Assembly (NCBI GenBank): GCA_015489265.1
Contig: WFZY01000304.1
Span: forward strand, 1-15,330
Direction: 5' to 3'
Length of the DNA: 15,330 bases
From: Flavobacteriaceae bacterium
GTDB lineage: Bacteria; Bacteroidota; Bacteroidia; Flavobacteriales; Flavobacteriaceae
Positions within the stretch are counted from its first letter, which is position 1. Each line of letters starts with the position of its first letter. The translations under genes and the position numbers were made by a program. Below the pieces are notes generated by a model, which made no database searches, had not been told where the DNA came from, and was given only the letters and a program-made list of their open reading frames with translations. This document shows, in pieces, positions 6,711 to 14,104 of the stretch.

Positions 6711-7838
6711 TTATGAAAACAAATCGTGAATTTTTTCAAAAAATGATTTTTCCGATTTGCCCGGATTGGGCTGAAAATCGGGATTATCAAAATGTTTTTT
6801 AAAAAATTCTTTTTGTTCTTTATCCAATTTTTTAGGAATCCAAACATTAACATTGATGAGTAAATCACCATTACCATATCCATCAAGGTCAGGAATACCT
6901 TTGTTTTTCAAACGTAGTATTTTTCCGGATTGGGTACCGGGTTCCAAGTGAAGTTTGATTTTACCGGATGGGGTATTGATGATTTTGTCAGTTCCCAGAA
7001 CTGCTTCCGGAATGCTAATATACAAATCATAGTGCAGGTTATTGCCTTCACGTTTAAATTGTGTATCGCTTTGTTCAACGAGTTGCACAATTAAATCTCC
7101 AGCTACCCCATTTGTTCCGGGGGCTTCGTTACCTTTTCCACCAACTCTTAATTGGACACCGTTGCGGACGCCTTTTGGCAATTTGATACTGACAATATCT
7201 TCTTTTAGTATCATACCGTTAGCATCAGATCCCTGACCGCGACTTTGTAATATTTGTCCGGTGCCACCGCAAACATTACAGGTACCGGTGGTTTGCATTC
7301 TGCCAAAAATAGTGTTAGTTACGCGCGTCATTTTTCCGGTACCACCACATTGATGACATGTTTGGTAAGTTGTACCCGGTGCTTTGACTTTACGTTTTAT
7401 TTTAATCTTTTTTTCACCACCGTTAATGATGTCTTCCAAAGTAATTTTGAGTTTGACACGCAAATCCGCCCCACGTACTTGCGGTGGACGACGTGTGTAT
7501 GATCTGCTTTGAGATGACCCGAATCCACCACCGAAAATGTCACCGAAAATATCACCGAATTGGGCAAAGATATCTTCCATATTCATATGGTGACCGCCAC
7601 CAAAACCACCGGGACCTTCAAAGGCACGGTGTCCAAATTGGTCATAACGTGCTTTTTTGTCAGGGTCAGACAACACTTCATAAGCTTCAGCAGCTTCTTT
7701 AAACTTTTCTTCGGCTTCTTTATCGCCGGGATTTTTATCGGGATGATATTGAATGGCTTTCTTTCGGTATGCTCTTTTGATTTCTGCTGCCGTAGCAGTT
7801 TTACTAATACCCAAAATTTCGTAATAATCTCTTTTCAT
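6711..7838 (-). CDS. dnaJ: Chaperone DnaJ (Hsp40)
   Basis: The protein has 375 residues, the normal DnaJ length. It delivers unfolded substrates to DnaK and stimulates its ATPase. The J domain (1-68) carries the HPD motif at 32-34. A Gly/Phe-rich linker follows (about 72-109). The zinc region has only two CxxCxGxG motifs, CHQCGGTG (161-168) and CNVCGGTG (187-194), where the E. coli protein has four; one zinc site is thus expected rather than two. From memory this reduced form is usual in Flavobacteria-type DnaJ. The C-terminal substrate-binding and dimerisation domains (about 205-350) look complete, ending KSFFEKIHDLFS. The gene is 97 bases downstream of grpE, with a large hairpin in between, and is followed by a strong terminator. 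DnaK is not in the window. Confidence 0.97.
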   Translation of the reverse strand: MKRDYYEILGISKTATAAEIKRAYRKKAIQYHPDKNPGDKEAEEKFKEAAEAYEVLSDPDKKARYDQFGHRAFEGPGGFGGGHHMNMEDIFAQFGDIFGDIFGGGFGSSQSRSYTRRPPQVRGADLRVKLKITLEDIINGGEKKIKIKRKVKAPGTTYQTCHQCGGTGKMTRVTNTIFGRMQTTGTCNVCGGTGQILQSRGQGSDANGMILKEDIVSIKLPKGVRNGVQLRVGGKGNEAPGTNGVAGDLIVQLVEQSDTQFKREGNNLHYDLYISIPEAVLGTDKIINTPSGKIKLHLEPGTQSGKILRLKNKGIPDLDGYGNGDLLINVNVWIPKKLDKEQKEFFKKHFDNPDFQPNPGKSEKSFFEKIHDLFS

Positions 7839-7871
7839 CGTGTTTATTTGACCTTTTTATCTTATTATAAC

Positions 7872-7910
7872 AAAACTGCCATCAACGTAATATTACGCTA
7901 TGACAGTTTT
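7872..7910. repeat. Long hairpin between grpE and dnaJ
   Basis: AAAACTG.CAT...CGTAA (7872-7890) is mirrored by TTACG...ATG.CAGTTTT (7893-7910); the stem is about 16 pairs with small internal mismatches. Its centre, CGTAATATTACG (7886-7897), is a perfect 12-base palindrome. On the minus (mRNA) strand it is followed by TTTTGTTATAATAAG, a broken T run, so it could be a partial terminator, an RNA-processing site or a protein-binding palindrome. It lies in the 97-base gap between the grpE stop and the dnaJ start. Confidence 0.75.
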
Positions 7911-7935
7911 CTGTATATTGTTAATAATCGATATT

Positions 7936-8496
7936 TTATCTACCAGTAACAACTTTCGGAAAGCGAATGTTTTTAGGACCTAACTGGTATCCTTTTTCAA
8001 CCACATCAACAATTTTGTCTTTCATCTTTTCGTCTTCAACCGGAACTTGTGCTATGGCTTCATGAATTTCAGGGTCAAAACTATCGCCTTTTTTTACATC
8101 GATATCTTTTAAACCTTCTTTTTCAAGTGTTTTTTTAAACTTGTCATATATTAAACTGACACCTTTTGCCATTTCGTCGTCTTTATTCTTTTTCATTTCG
8201 GCAATAGCACGTTCAAAATCATCTAAAACCGGTAATAAATTTTTAATGACTTTCTCGGAAGCCGTTTCAAAAAGTTCTAATTTTTCTTTAGCTGTTCGCT
8301 TACGAAAATTTTCAAATTCTGCATATAAACGCAAATATTTATCTTTCTCATCCTTAAGCAATTGCTCTAATTCAGCTTGTTTTTCCGTATTATTATCAGG
8401 CATATTTTCTTGCGCTTTTTTTGTCGCTTTTTGGGGTTCTTGCGACTTAAAATCTTTATGTTGTTTTTTATTTTCTTTTTTAGCTTTTTTACTCAT
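7936..8496 (-). CDS. grpE: Nucleotide exchange factor GrpE
   Basis: The protein has 186 residues, normal for GrpE. It acts as a homodimer that releases ADP from DnaK. The N-terminal 35 residues or so are Lys/Gln/Glu-rich and probably disordered. A long helix follows (about 38-85), containing the family signature region YLRLYAEFENFRKRT (about 54-68), then LLPVLDDFERAI. The C-terminal beta domain ends GYQLGPKNIRFPKVVTGR, typical of the family. It is the first gene of a grpE-dnaJ operon, with a well-formed promoter upstream. No CIRCE element (HrcA operator) is visible, so heat regulation, if any, must work otherwise. Confidence 0.96.
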   Translation of the reverse strand: MSKKAKKENKKQHKDFKSQEPQKATKKAQENMPDNNTEKQAELEQLLKDEKDKYLRLYAEFENFRKRTAKEKLELFETASEKVIKNLLPVLDDFERAIAEMKKNKDDEMAKGVSLIYDKFKKTLEKEGLKDIDVKKGDSFDPEIHEAIAQVPVEDEKMKDKIVDVVEKGYQLGPKNIRFPKVVTGR

Positions 8497-8532
8497 AACC
8501 TATTATTATTTTGATCTTCGGTTAATCGCTTG

Positions 8533-8564
8533 CAAATATACTGCCAATTCTTAAATCTGACAAA
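8533..8564 (-). promoter_or_regulatory. Promoter of the grpE-dnaJ operon
   Basis: On the minus strand: TTTG (8564-8561), a 20-base spacer, TATATTTG (8540-8533). Both the -33 and -7 elements match the Bacteroidota consensus exactly. Transcription would start near 8528, giving a leader of about 30 bases before the grpE ATG at 8496. The -33 element abuts the stop of the DUF4129 gene (8571), so the operon is independent of the upstream cluster. Confidence 0.75.
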
Positions 8565-8570
8565 TTGGCA

Positions 8571-9314
8571 CTATTGTACAACAAATTTATTGAAATCATC
8601 CTTTATATCTTTAAAATCTTTTTCTGCCGGTGTAAATTTACCGTACCAAACATAATCATAAATGAAAGTTAAATGTTTAAACAGTGTTTTTAAATCTTTG
8701 GCTTTCAATTCATTGACATAATCGCGGTTAGTTTTATCAGGATGCCAATCAATCAGTTGATTATCAATCAGTTGTTTTAATATTTTTAGATAGTAATAGC
8801 GTATTGCCAAGCGATAATCTTTGCCATTGACGGCTTCGTTAATCAAACTGTCCAAATCGGCTTCTTTGATAATTTGTTCGTCATTCAAATTTAATACTTC
8901 GGCTTTTAACTTAGTTTTGGTTTGCCCCAACGAAATTAAATCGGCACCGATTAAAAATCTGAATATTAAGTAAGCAAATATTAAAACTGCAATATAAGGC
9001 AGGGATTTTACTATGAATTTAACTACATTTCCGGCATTTTTTTCACCCAATAACCAAGAGAAAAATTTTATTAACAGACGGGAAAATTCTTTTTTTAGCC
9101 AATTCAGCATTTTAGTAAACACATTCTCATGTTTTACTTTAATCACGTAGTCAAAAGCGCGATCATGCCGGTATTTATCCAAATGTTTTTCGGGGATTTC
9201 CACTTTCGTAATAGACCGTTGGTCAACAGCGACTTCCTGCGCCTTAACACTAGGTAAAAAATTGAAAATCAGTAAAAAAAATAAAACAAATTTAAAAATT
9301 ACCGGTATCTTCAT
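8571..9314 (-). CDS. DUF4129 domain-containing membrane protein
   Basis: The protein has 247 residues. The N-terminus (MKIPVIFKFVLFFLLIFNFLP, then SVKAQE) is a signal peptide or signal anchor. A region of charged and amphipathic residues (about 30-85) leads to one clear membrane helix (about 87-113, SLPYIAVLIFAYLIFRFLI). The C-terminal domain (about 150-245) has the DUF4129 pattern: YRLAIRYYYLKILKQL, then WHPDKTNRDYVNEL, then a helical end. Function is unknown; the family usually sits in clusters with SpoIIM-like, DUF4350, MoxR and DUF58 genes, sometimes linked to membrane or cell-envelope complexes and to transglutaminase-like proteins. Here it overlaps the preceding gene by 23 bases, implying translational coupling, and is the last gene of its cluster. 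Confidence 0.85.
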   Translation of the reverse strand: MKIPVIFKFVLFFLLIFNFLPSVKAQEVAVDQRSITKVEIPEKHLDKYRHDRAFDYVIKVKHENVFTKMLNWLKKEFSRLLIKFFSWLLGEKNAGNVVKFIVKSLPYIAVLIFAYLIFRFLIGADLISLGQTKTKLKAEVLNLNDEQIIKEADLDSLINEAVNGKDYRLAIRYYYLKILKQLIDNQLIDWHPDKTNRDYVNELKAKDLKTLFKHLTFIYDYVWYGKFTPAEKDFKDIKDDFNKFVVQ

Positions 9315-10266
9315 TGTTTCCTATTTGATTTATTTTATCCAATAATCCTTCGCCGGTTTTATGTTCTCTCAAACTAAAATACAGTAATGCCATTGATATA
9401 ATCATTAAAATTCTTAAAATCATTTGACCTATAAATGAGATAATGGAAATAATAGCTACAATCAAATCACCTTGACCGGCGTATTTAGCAATTTCTGAAT
9501 CTTTAGACATCCATAATGATTTTAAGAGTGCATATAAAGTTACCGGGGCATTAATCAATAAGCTAATCAACCAAATGAGAAATCCCATTAGCACAAAGAT
9601 TCCTATACTATACCAAAATTTATCTTTAAGATATGATTTGGTTTTAAATATGGCTTCGGCAAATCCGATATCTTCAAAGAAATAGACATAATAAGACAAG
9701 CCAAAATATAATACACCGACAATAATCATAAAAATATAAATGAAAAAAAACAAAATGGCGCCAATAGTTCCGCCCAATCCTACCATAACTCCCCCTAAAA
9801 TTAGGGATGTAAAAAGAAAAATTAACACGGCGAGAATAAATATCACAAGGGTTAAACCAATTAATCCCCAAAATTTTTTACGAACCAATTCTTGTATTTT
9901 TCCAACATCTACTTTACCGGTCTGTTCATCGTAAGCTCTAAAATATCCGGCTACAGCAGCAAAAAAACGCGGTGCAAAAATCAAAATCAAAATAAAAAGT
10001 GCTACTGCCACCAAGATAAAATTAGTAGACGCTTCCGTTTTTGAAGTTATTGTATTACCCCTGATAAATGTAAAGGCATTATTTAATTGTCCAAAATAAA
10101 AATATACATATAGAAAATAAGTTATCACTAATGCAGTCAACACAATCCGGTTTTGTTCCCATACAATTTTTATGATATTTTTGGCATGCATTTTAAAAAA
10201 ACGGAAACTGTCTTCAATAACCGCACTGAAACTTCTTTGTTTTTTAATTTGAAAAATTTTTTTCAT
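9292..10266 (-). CDS. Multi-pass membrane protein of unknown function
   Basis: The protein has 324 residues. A basic N-terminus (KKIFQIKKQRSFSAVIEDSFRFFK) precedes about six membrane helices, near 41-61, 82-108, 132-158, 165-195, 220-250 and 265-300. A hydrophilic loop between helices 2 and 3 (about 109-131) begins RAYDEQTGKVDVGKIQ. The layout resembles the DUF4013/glycerophosphodiesterase-membrane-domain type proteins that accompany SpoIIM and DUF4129 genes in Flavobacteria, but I cannot assign a family firmly and see no catalytic motif. The stop overlaps the start of the DUF4129 gene by 23 bases. It is 246 bases downstream of the SpoIIM-like gene on the same strand. Confidence 0.85.
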   Translation of the reverse strand: MKKIFQIKKQRSFSAVIEDSFRFFKMHAKNIIKIVWEQNRIVLTALVITYFLYVYFYFGQLNNAFTFIRGNTITSKTEASTNFILVAVALFILILIFAPRFFAAVAGYFRAYDEQTGKVDVGKIQELVRKKFWGLIGLTLVIFILAVLIFLFTSLILGGVMVGLGGTIGAILFFFIYIFMIIVGVLYFGLSYYVYFFEDIGFAEAIFKTKSYLKDKFWYSIGIFVLMGFLIWLISLLINAPVTLYALLKSLWMSKDSEIAKYAGQGDLIVAIISIISFIGQMILRILMIISMALLYFSLREHKTGEGLLDKINQIGNNEDTGNF

Positions 10267-10370
10267 AGTTGTTATGGTTATATTATATGATGATTTGGTT
10301 ATTTGATGATTTGAGATGAAAATTAAATGTTAGATTTTGAACTTCATAGTTTATTTTGTTCATTGATTAC

Positions 10371-10417
10371 GGGCGCTTCGGTACATTCCTCTCTTCGTTC
10401 GGAAAACTCAGCGACCT
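10371..10417. repeat. Possible degenerate palindromic repeat
   Basis: GGGCGCTTCGG...ATTCC...GGAAAA...AGCGACC can fold as two nested short stems (CGCT/AGCG and ATTCC/GGAAA). It is GC-richer than its surroundings and looks like intergenic repeats I associate with this phylum. It lies in the 246-base gap 10267-10512 between two genes of the membrane cluster; nothing else supportable was found in that gap. Confidence 0.35.
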
Positions 10418-10512
10418 AACCTAATTCTTTAATTTAACCCTACCCAATTCACACTTCGCATTTTTTACTTCCCAATTAACAATCTTCATTCCTCGTTTAT
10501 CATTCTCGATTA

Positions 10513-11484
10513 TTAACTCTTTGATGGTTCATTATATTGCAAATATAGTTTTTTTGGCAATAGGACATAATAATAAATAATTAAAGTCAATGAGCTCAGA
10601 ATAATTAATATAGCCAACCAGTCGGGCATTTCGGTATGACGGGTTACGAAGCCCTCAAAAAAACCGGCAATGATAAAAAACGGAATGGTGCTAATCATTA
10701 CTTTCAATCCGTCACGGGCTTTTTGTATAAAGGACTGCTTACGCGTATAGGTTCCGGGCATCAAAATACCGCTAGCCATAATAAAACCGGCGGCACCCGC
10801 TACAATAATAACAGAAATTTCGATAGTGCCGTGTATCCAAATGGTTCGAACCGATTCCCAAAAAACACCATGTTCTAAAAAGAAATATTGGAATGCGCCT
10901 AACATAATGGCATTGCGCATCAAGTAATACAAAGTGCCGAGTCCGAGCGTAATTCCCATCATAAAAGTATATAAAGCTACTTTGATATTATTTATGGTAA
11001 TTCCGAGAAACATATCCACTTCATTTGCCTGTTTATATACAGCCATCGGGTCACCTTTTTTGATGTTTTCCAAGGTCATATCGACATAAGCGTTACCCAT
11101 AATCCAACGGGCAAAATCTAAATTTTGAGAAGTAGAATACCAACCGATTGCAGCAAACACGAGAAAAACAATGAAAGAAAACAATAAATATTGCCGGTAC
11201 CGGTAAAACATCAATGGAAAATCATGCAAATAAAAGCGCTTAATGGCACTCCCACTTGTTTTCTTGGTTTTATAGATTTTACGGTGTGCGATCCCAGCCA
11301 ATTCATTGAGATATACCGGCAACTTACTTTCGGGATAATAAGTTGCTGCATAAGCCAAATCATCTGTCAAATCTAAATAAATGACGGTTAAATCTTCCGG
11401 ATTAAGTTGTGATTTTCCGGTTAGTGCCTTTTCATAATTTTGCCATTTATCTTTATTTTTCTTAGTAAAAACGACTTCTCTCAT
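10513..11484 (-). CDS. SpoIIM-like (stage II sporulation protein M family) membrane protein
   Basis: The protein has 323 residues. The first 90 or so are soluble and charged. Five or so hydrophobic segments follow (about 100-120, 165-190, 190-215, 222-245, 262-285 and 290-310, some merging). The family core is visible as NNIKVALYTFMMGITLGLGTL, then a Phe-rich re-entrant stretch, then HGTIEISVIIVAGAAGF (about 218-234), the motif shared by the SpoIIM family. In sporulating Firmicutes SpoIIM anchors a peptidoglycan hydrolase complex; in non-sporulating Bacteroidota the role is unknown, so the name says nothing about sporulation here. It is the first visible gene of the cluster with the six-helix membrane protein and the DUF4129 protein. 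No clear promoter was found upstream. Confidence 0.9.
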   Translation of the reverse strand: MREVVFTKKNKDKWQNYEKALTGKSQLNPEDLTVIYLDLTDDLAYAATYYPESKLPVYLNELAGIAHRKIYKTKKTSGSAIKRFYLHDFPLMFYRYRQYLLFSFIVFLVFAAIGWYSTSQNLDFARWIMGNAYVDMTLENIKKGDPMAVYKQANEVDMFLGITINNIKVALYTFMMGITLGLGTLYYLMRNAIMLGAFQYFFLEHGVFWESVRTIWIHGTIEISVIIVAGAAGFIMASGILMPGTYTRKQSFIQKARDGLKVMISTIPFFIIAGFFEGFVTRHTEMPDWLAILIILSSLTLIIYYYVLLPKKLYLQYNEPSKS

Positions 11485-11601
11485 GTAATGGGTTGGTTAA
11501 TTGGTTATATGGTTATTTGATGACGACAATATTTTATTTAAAAAAAAATATTTTTTATATTCTAAATTTAGTCAAAAATTACAAGTGTTACAAAATGAAA
11601 A

Positions 11602-12792
11602 TCAAATGAAAAACAAATTAATATCTTTAAAATCCAAACCGAACCATTCGCCCACCGATTTGTTGGTCAAAATACCTTTATAAATATAAATACCGTTACG
11701 CAAACCGCGATTAAATCGGGCTGCATCGTCAATACCACCTTTTTCGCCTATATCCAAGAGATAGCGTAAGAAAATATTACTCAATGACAAACTCGCCGTA
11801 CGGGCGTAACGTGCCGGAATATTAGGTACGCCATAATGTACCACACCGTGTTTGACTACTATCGGGTTGGAATGGGTCGTAACTTCAGATGTTTCACTCA
11901 CCCCGCCCCTGTCAATACTGACATCGATAAAAACCGAACCTTCTTGCATCATTTGTATCATGGGTTCGGTAATGATAATCGGTGTTCGCGATTTACCCCG
12001 AATGGCACCAACAACAACATCAGCACGTTGCAAGGCATCGAGTATCACGTTCGGATTGATGGTCGATGTATAGACCTGATTACTCAACAGGGTTTTGAGC
12101 CGGCGCAAACGCGTAACCGAATTGTCAAAAACTTTAACCGCTGCCCCGAGTCCCAAAGCGGTTTTAGCGGCAAATTCGCCAACGGTTCCGGCACCTAGAA
12201 TAACCACACTTGCCGGCGGCACGCCGCTGATATTTCCTAAAAGCAAGTTTTTACCTACCAAGGGTTTGGTCAGCAATTCGGCTGCTATCAACATAGAAGC
12301 AGTGCCGGCTATTTCGCTCTGTGCTCTGACTATGGGAAAAGAGCCCTGCTCATCACGCAAAAATTCGTAAGCAATACCGGTAATTTTTTTTTCTAACAGT
12401 TTCTCTATCAACTCTTTGCGCTGCGTTTTAATCTGTAAAGCGGAAATCACCAAACTTTCGGGTTGCAAATATTCTACTTCGGTCAAGTCGGGCGGTTCGA
12501 CTTTAAGTACAATATGACTTTTAAAAACTTCTTCGGTGTCGTAGGTAATACGAGCGCCAACTTCGGCATAGTCTTGGTCGGAAAAATTAGCCCCTTCTCC
12601 TGCCCCGCTTTCCATAATGATTTTATGTCCATGTGCGACCAATGTTTCAACGGCATCAGGGGTCAAACAAATCCGTTTTTCTTGCAGTCTGATTTCTTTG
12701 GGGATGCCTATTTGCAATTCACTTTTTCGATATTGAATCGCCAGGCGTTCTTCTTGTGGTAGTAAAATATCTTTTGAATAGGGTTTTAACAT
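11602..12792 (-). CDS. ald: Alanine dehydrogenase-like protein (Ald/PntA family)
   Basis: The protein has 396 residues, with about 25 extra N-terminal residues before the family start ELQIGIPKEIR. Alanine dehydrogenase reversibly deaminates L-alanine to pyruvate with NAD. The Rossmann domain is clear: VVILGAGTVGEFAA (about 197-209, GAGTVG at 200-205), with Asp223 in VFDNS pointing to NAD. Arg40 (EKRICLTP), Lys97 (LKVEPP) and Asp294 (VSIDRGG) match Arg15, Lys75 and Asp270 of known alanine dehydrogenases. The position of catalytic His96 (motif LHLA) is instead Gln120 in SALQIKTQ, so the enzyme may have different chemistry or substrate. From memory, such variants are annotated as alanine dehydrogenase across Bacteroidota. 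The gene starts three bases after the tsaE stop and is surely co-transcribed with it. Confidence 0.88.
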   Translation of the reverse strand: MLKPYSKDILLPQEERLAIQYRKSELQIGIPKEIRLQEKRICLTPDAVETLVAHGHKIIMESGAGEGANFSDQDYAEVGARITYDTEEVFKSHIVLKVEPPDLTEVEYLQPESLVISALQIKTQRKELIEKLLEKKITGIAYEFLRDEQGSFPIVRAQSEIAGTASMLIAAELLTKPLVGKNLLLGNISGVPPASVVILGAGTVGEFAAKTALGLGAAVKVFDNSVTRLRRLKTLLSNQVYTSTINPNVILDALQRADVVVGAIRGKSRTPIIITEPMIQMMQEGSVFIDVSIDRGGVSETSEVTTHSNPIVVKHGVVHYGVPNIPARYARTASLSLSNIFLRYLLDIGEKGGIDDAARFNRGLRNGIYIYKGILTNKSVGEWFGLDFKDINLFFI

Positions 12793-12795
12793 ACA

Positions 12796-13206
12796 TTATA
12801 ATATTTGTAAAACGCGTGTGTTATTTTCTTTAACAATAATACGAATTTTTTGCGAGTTTTCAGGCAAAATCTCAGCAATAATATCGGACCATTCGATAAA
12901 AACATACGCATCGGGCTGCGACAGATACTCTTCAATACCGAAATCTAAAGCTTCATAAAAATCTTTAAGACGATATAAATCAAAGTGATAGATAGGAAAA
13001 CCCGGCGTCCGGTACTCATTGACAATGGCAAAGGTCGGCGAATTGGCTTCATCGTCGGAACCCAATTGTTTAACAATGGCTTTTATCAAGGTGGTTTTCC
13101 CGCTTCCCATGTCGCCATCTAATAATACTATCCGGCTTCGGCTGTTTTTTATAACAAATCGGGCGGCTTTATCTATTTCATTTATGCTGTAAGTCAGTTC
13201 TGTCAT
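12796..13206 (-). CDS. tsaE: tRNA threonylcarbamoyladenosine biosynthesis ATPase TsaE
   Basis: The protein has 136 residues, the usual short length. TsaE is the ATPase that, with TsaB and TsaD, drives formation of t6A at position 37 of ANN-decoding tRNAs in the cytoplasm. Motifs are Walker A GDMGSGKT (31-38), SPTF (56-59), HFDLYRL (74-80) and the Walker B-like VFIEWSD (102-108). All elements expected of the family are present. It heads a two-gene operon with the alanine-dehydrogenase-like gene. A perfect -7 element lies about 43 bases upstream, and the alpha/beta hydrolase is divergent. Confidence 0.96.
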   Translation of the reverse strand: MTELTYSINEIDKAARFVIKNSRSRIVLLDGDMGSGKTTLIKAIVKQLGSDDEANSPTFAIVNEYRTPGFPIYHFDLYRLKDFYEALDFGIEEYLSQPDAYVFIEWSDIIAEILPENSQKIRIIVKENNTRVLQIL

Positions 13207-13248
13207 TTTTTAAAATCGTTTTTCTTGAAATCTATTTTTCAAGTTGGA

Positions 13249-13256
13249 CAAAAATA
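13249..13256 (-). promoter_or_regulatory. Putative -7 element of tsaE
   Basis: The minus strand reads TATTTTTG, matching TAnnTTTG, 43 bases upstream of the tsaE ATG. The nearest -33-like TTG is 24 bases away, longer than usual, so only the -7 half is well supported. A short inverted repeat (CTTGAAA/TTTCAAG, 13224-13242) lies in the leader. Confidence 0.45.
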
Positions 13257-13367
13257 CAAAATTATATGCGGATTTTTTTACAATATAAACCGCCATACCA
13301 TAATTTTTTGTGATATAATTTATCTAAAACCAACAAATAATTTAATAATTTAGCTTATCAAAATACA

Positions 13368-13411
13368 CATAAACATACACACCAAAATTTGCTTGATTTT
13401 TGGTGTTTATG
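13368..13411. repeat. Bulged inverted repeat upstream of the hydrolase
   Basis: CATAAA (13368-13373) pairs with TTTATG (13406-13411) and CACCAAAA (13380-13387) pairs with TTTTGGTG (13398-13405), leaving a six-base bulge CATACA on one side and a ten-base loop. The 14 pairs are all Watson-Crick. It ends 23 bases before the GTG start of the hydrolase, in the divergent intergenic region, so it could be an mRNA leader structure or an operator. The rest of 13207-13434 shows only the tsaE promoter element. Confidence 0.6.
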
Positions 13412-13434
13412 CAAATCAAATAAAAAATTAAATC

Positions 13435-14088
13435 GTGAAAATACCTGTTTATCTGATGCCCGGATTGAGTGCCGGTAAAAAAATATTTACTTACCTTAAA
13501 TTGCCGGATAATTATGAAATTCATTATCTGCAATGGTTGATTCCTTACAAAAACGAAAGTTTACAAGATTACAGCCGGCGGTTAGCAGCTCAAATTACAG
13601 ATGAAAATCCGATTTTGTTAGGGGTATCTTTCGGGGGAATTATCATTCAAGAAATTGCCAAACAAATACCTGTAAAACAGTTGATTATCATTTCAAGCAT
13701 CAAACATCACCATGAATTAAAACCTTTTTATAAATGGGCATATAAAACAAAATTATACAAATTGGTACCGGTACCCATCATCAAAAAAAGACATTGGTTG
13801 CAAAAACTATTTTTACCCAAACCAATCAAGAAAAAATTACGACTCTACGAAAGATTTTTAGAAATCGATGACACTTATTATATCCGTTGGTCTTTTCATC
13901 AGGTTCTATCATGGCGACAAACCCGAATACCGGAAAATTTTGTCCATATTGTCGGCGAAAACGATACGGTTTTTCCACCTAAATATATAAATGACCCTAA
14001 AATCATTGTGCCACGCGGACGACATGAAATGATGGTTTATGAAGTAAAATGGTTTAACCGGCATTTACCGCAATTATTAGCAAAATAA
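13435..14088 (+). CDS. Alpha/beta hydrolase
   Basis: The protein has 217 residues with a GTG start; no earlier start is in frame that would keep the MKIPVYLMPG opening strand. The fold is alpha/beta hydrolase: the first strand PVYLMPGLSAG with the oxyanion-loop Gly, nucleophile Ser65 in GVSFGG (63-68), Asp177 in VGENDTVF, and His197 in GRHEMM. The catalytic triad is complete. A basic lid region (about 95-140, rich in Lys and Arg with KKRHWLQKLFLPKP) separates the nucleophile from the acid. No signal peptide, so it is likely cytoplasmic. The substrate is unknown; esterase or thioesterase activity is possible. It is transcribed alone, divergent from tsaE, with a bulged inverted repeat just upstream. 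Confidence 0.87.
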   Translation: MKIPVYLMPGLSAGKKIFTYLKLPDNYEIHYLQWLIPYKNESLQDYSRRLAAQITDENPILLGVSFGGIIIQEIAKQIPVKQLIIISSIKHHHELKPFYKWAYKTKLYKLVPVPIIKKRHWLQKLFLPKPIKKKLRLYERFLEIDDTYYIRWSFHQVLSWRQTRIPENFVHIVGENDTVFPPKYINDPKIIVPRGRHEMMVYEVKWFNRHLPQLLAK

Positions 14089-14104
14089 GTTTTTTATAAA
14101 TTGC

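Noticed and set aside
7839..8570. CIRCE/HrcA operator in front of grpE or dnaJ
   Set aside because: No TTAGCACTC-N9-GAGTGCTAA-like sequence is present; the palindrome in the spacer is unrelated.
11528..11552. AT-only hairpin (AATATTTT/AAAATATT) between ald and the SpoIIM gene
   Set aside because: It is made wholly of A and T in a run-rich region, 50 bases after the ald stop; too weak to call a terminator.
11836..12762. Plus-strand frames of up to 120 residues opposite the alanine-dehydrogenase-like gene
   Set aside because: Antisense shadows; the minus-strand frame has clear family motifs.
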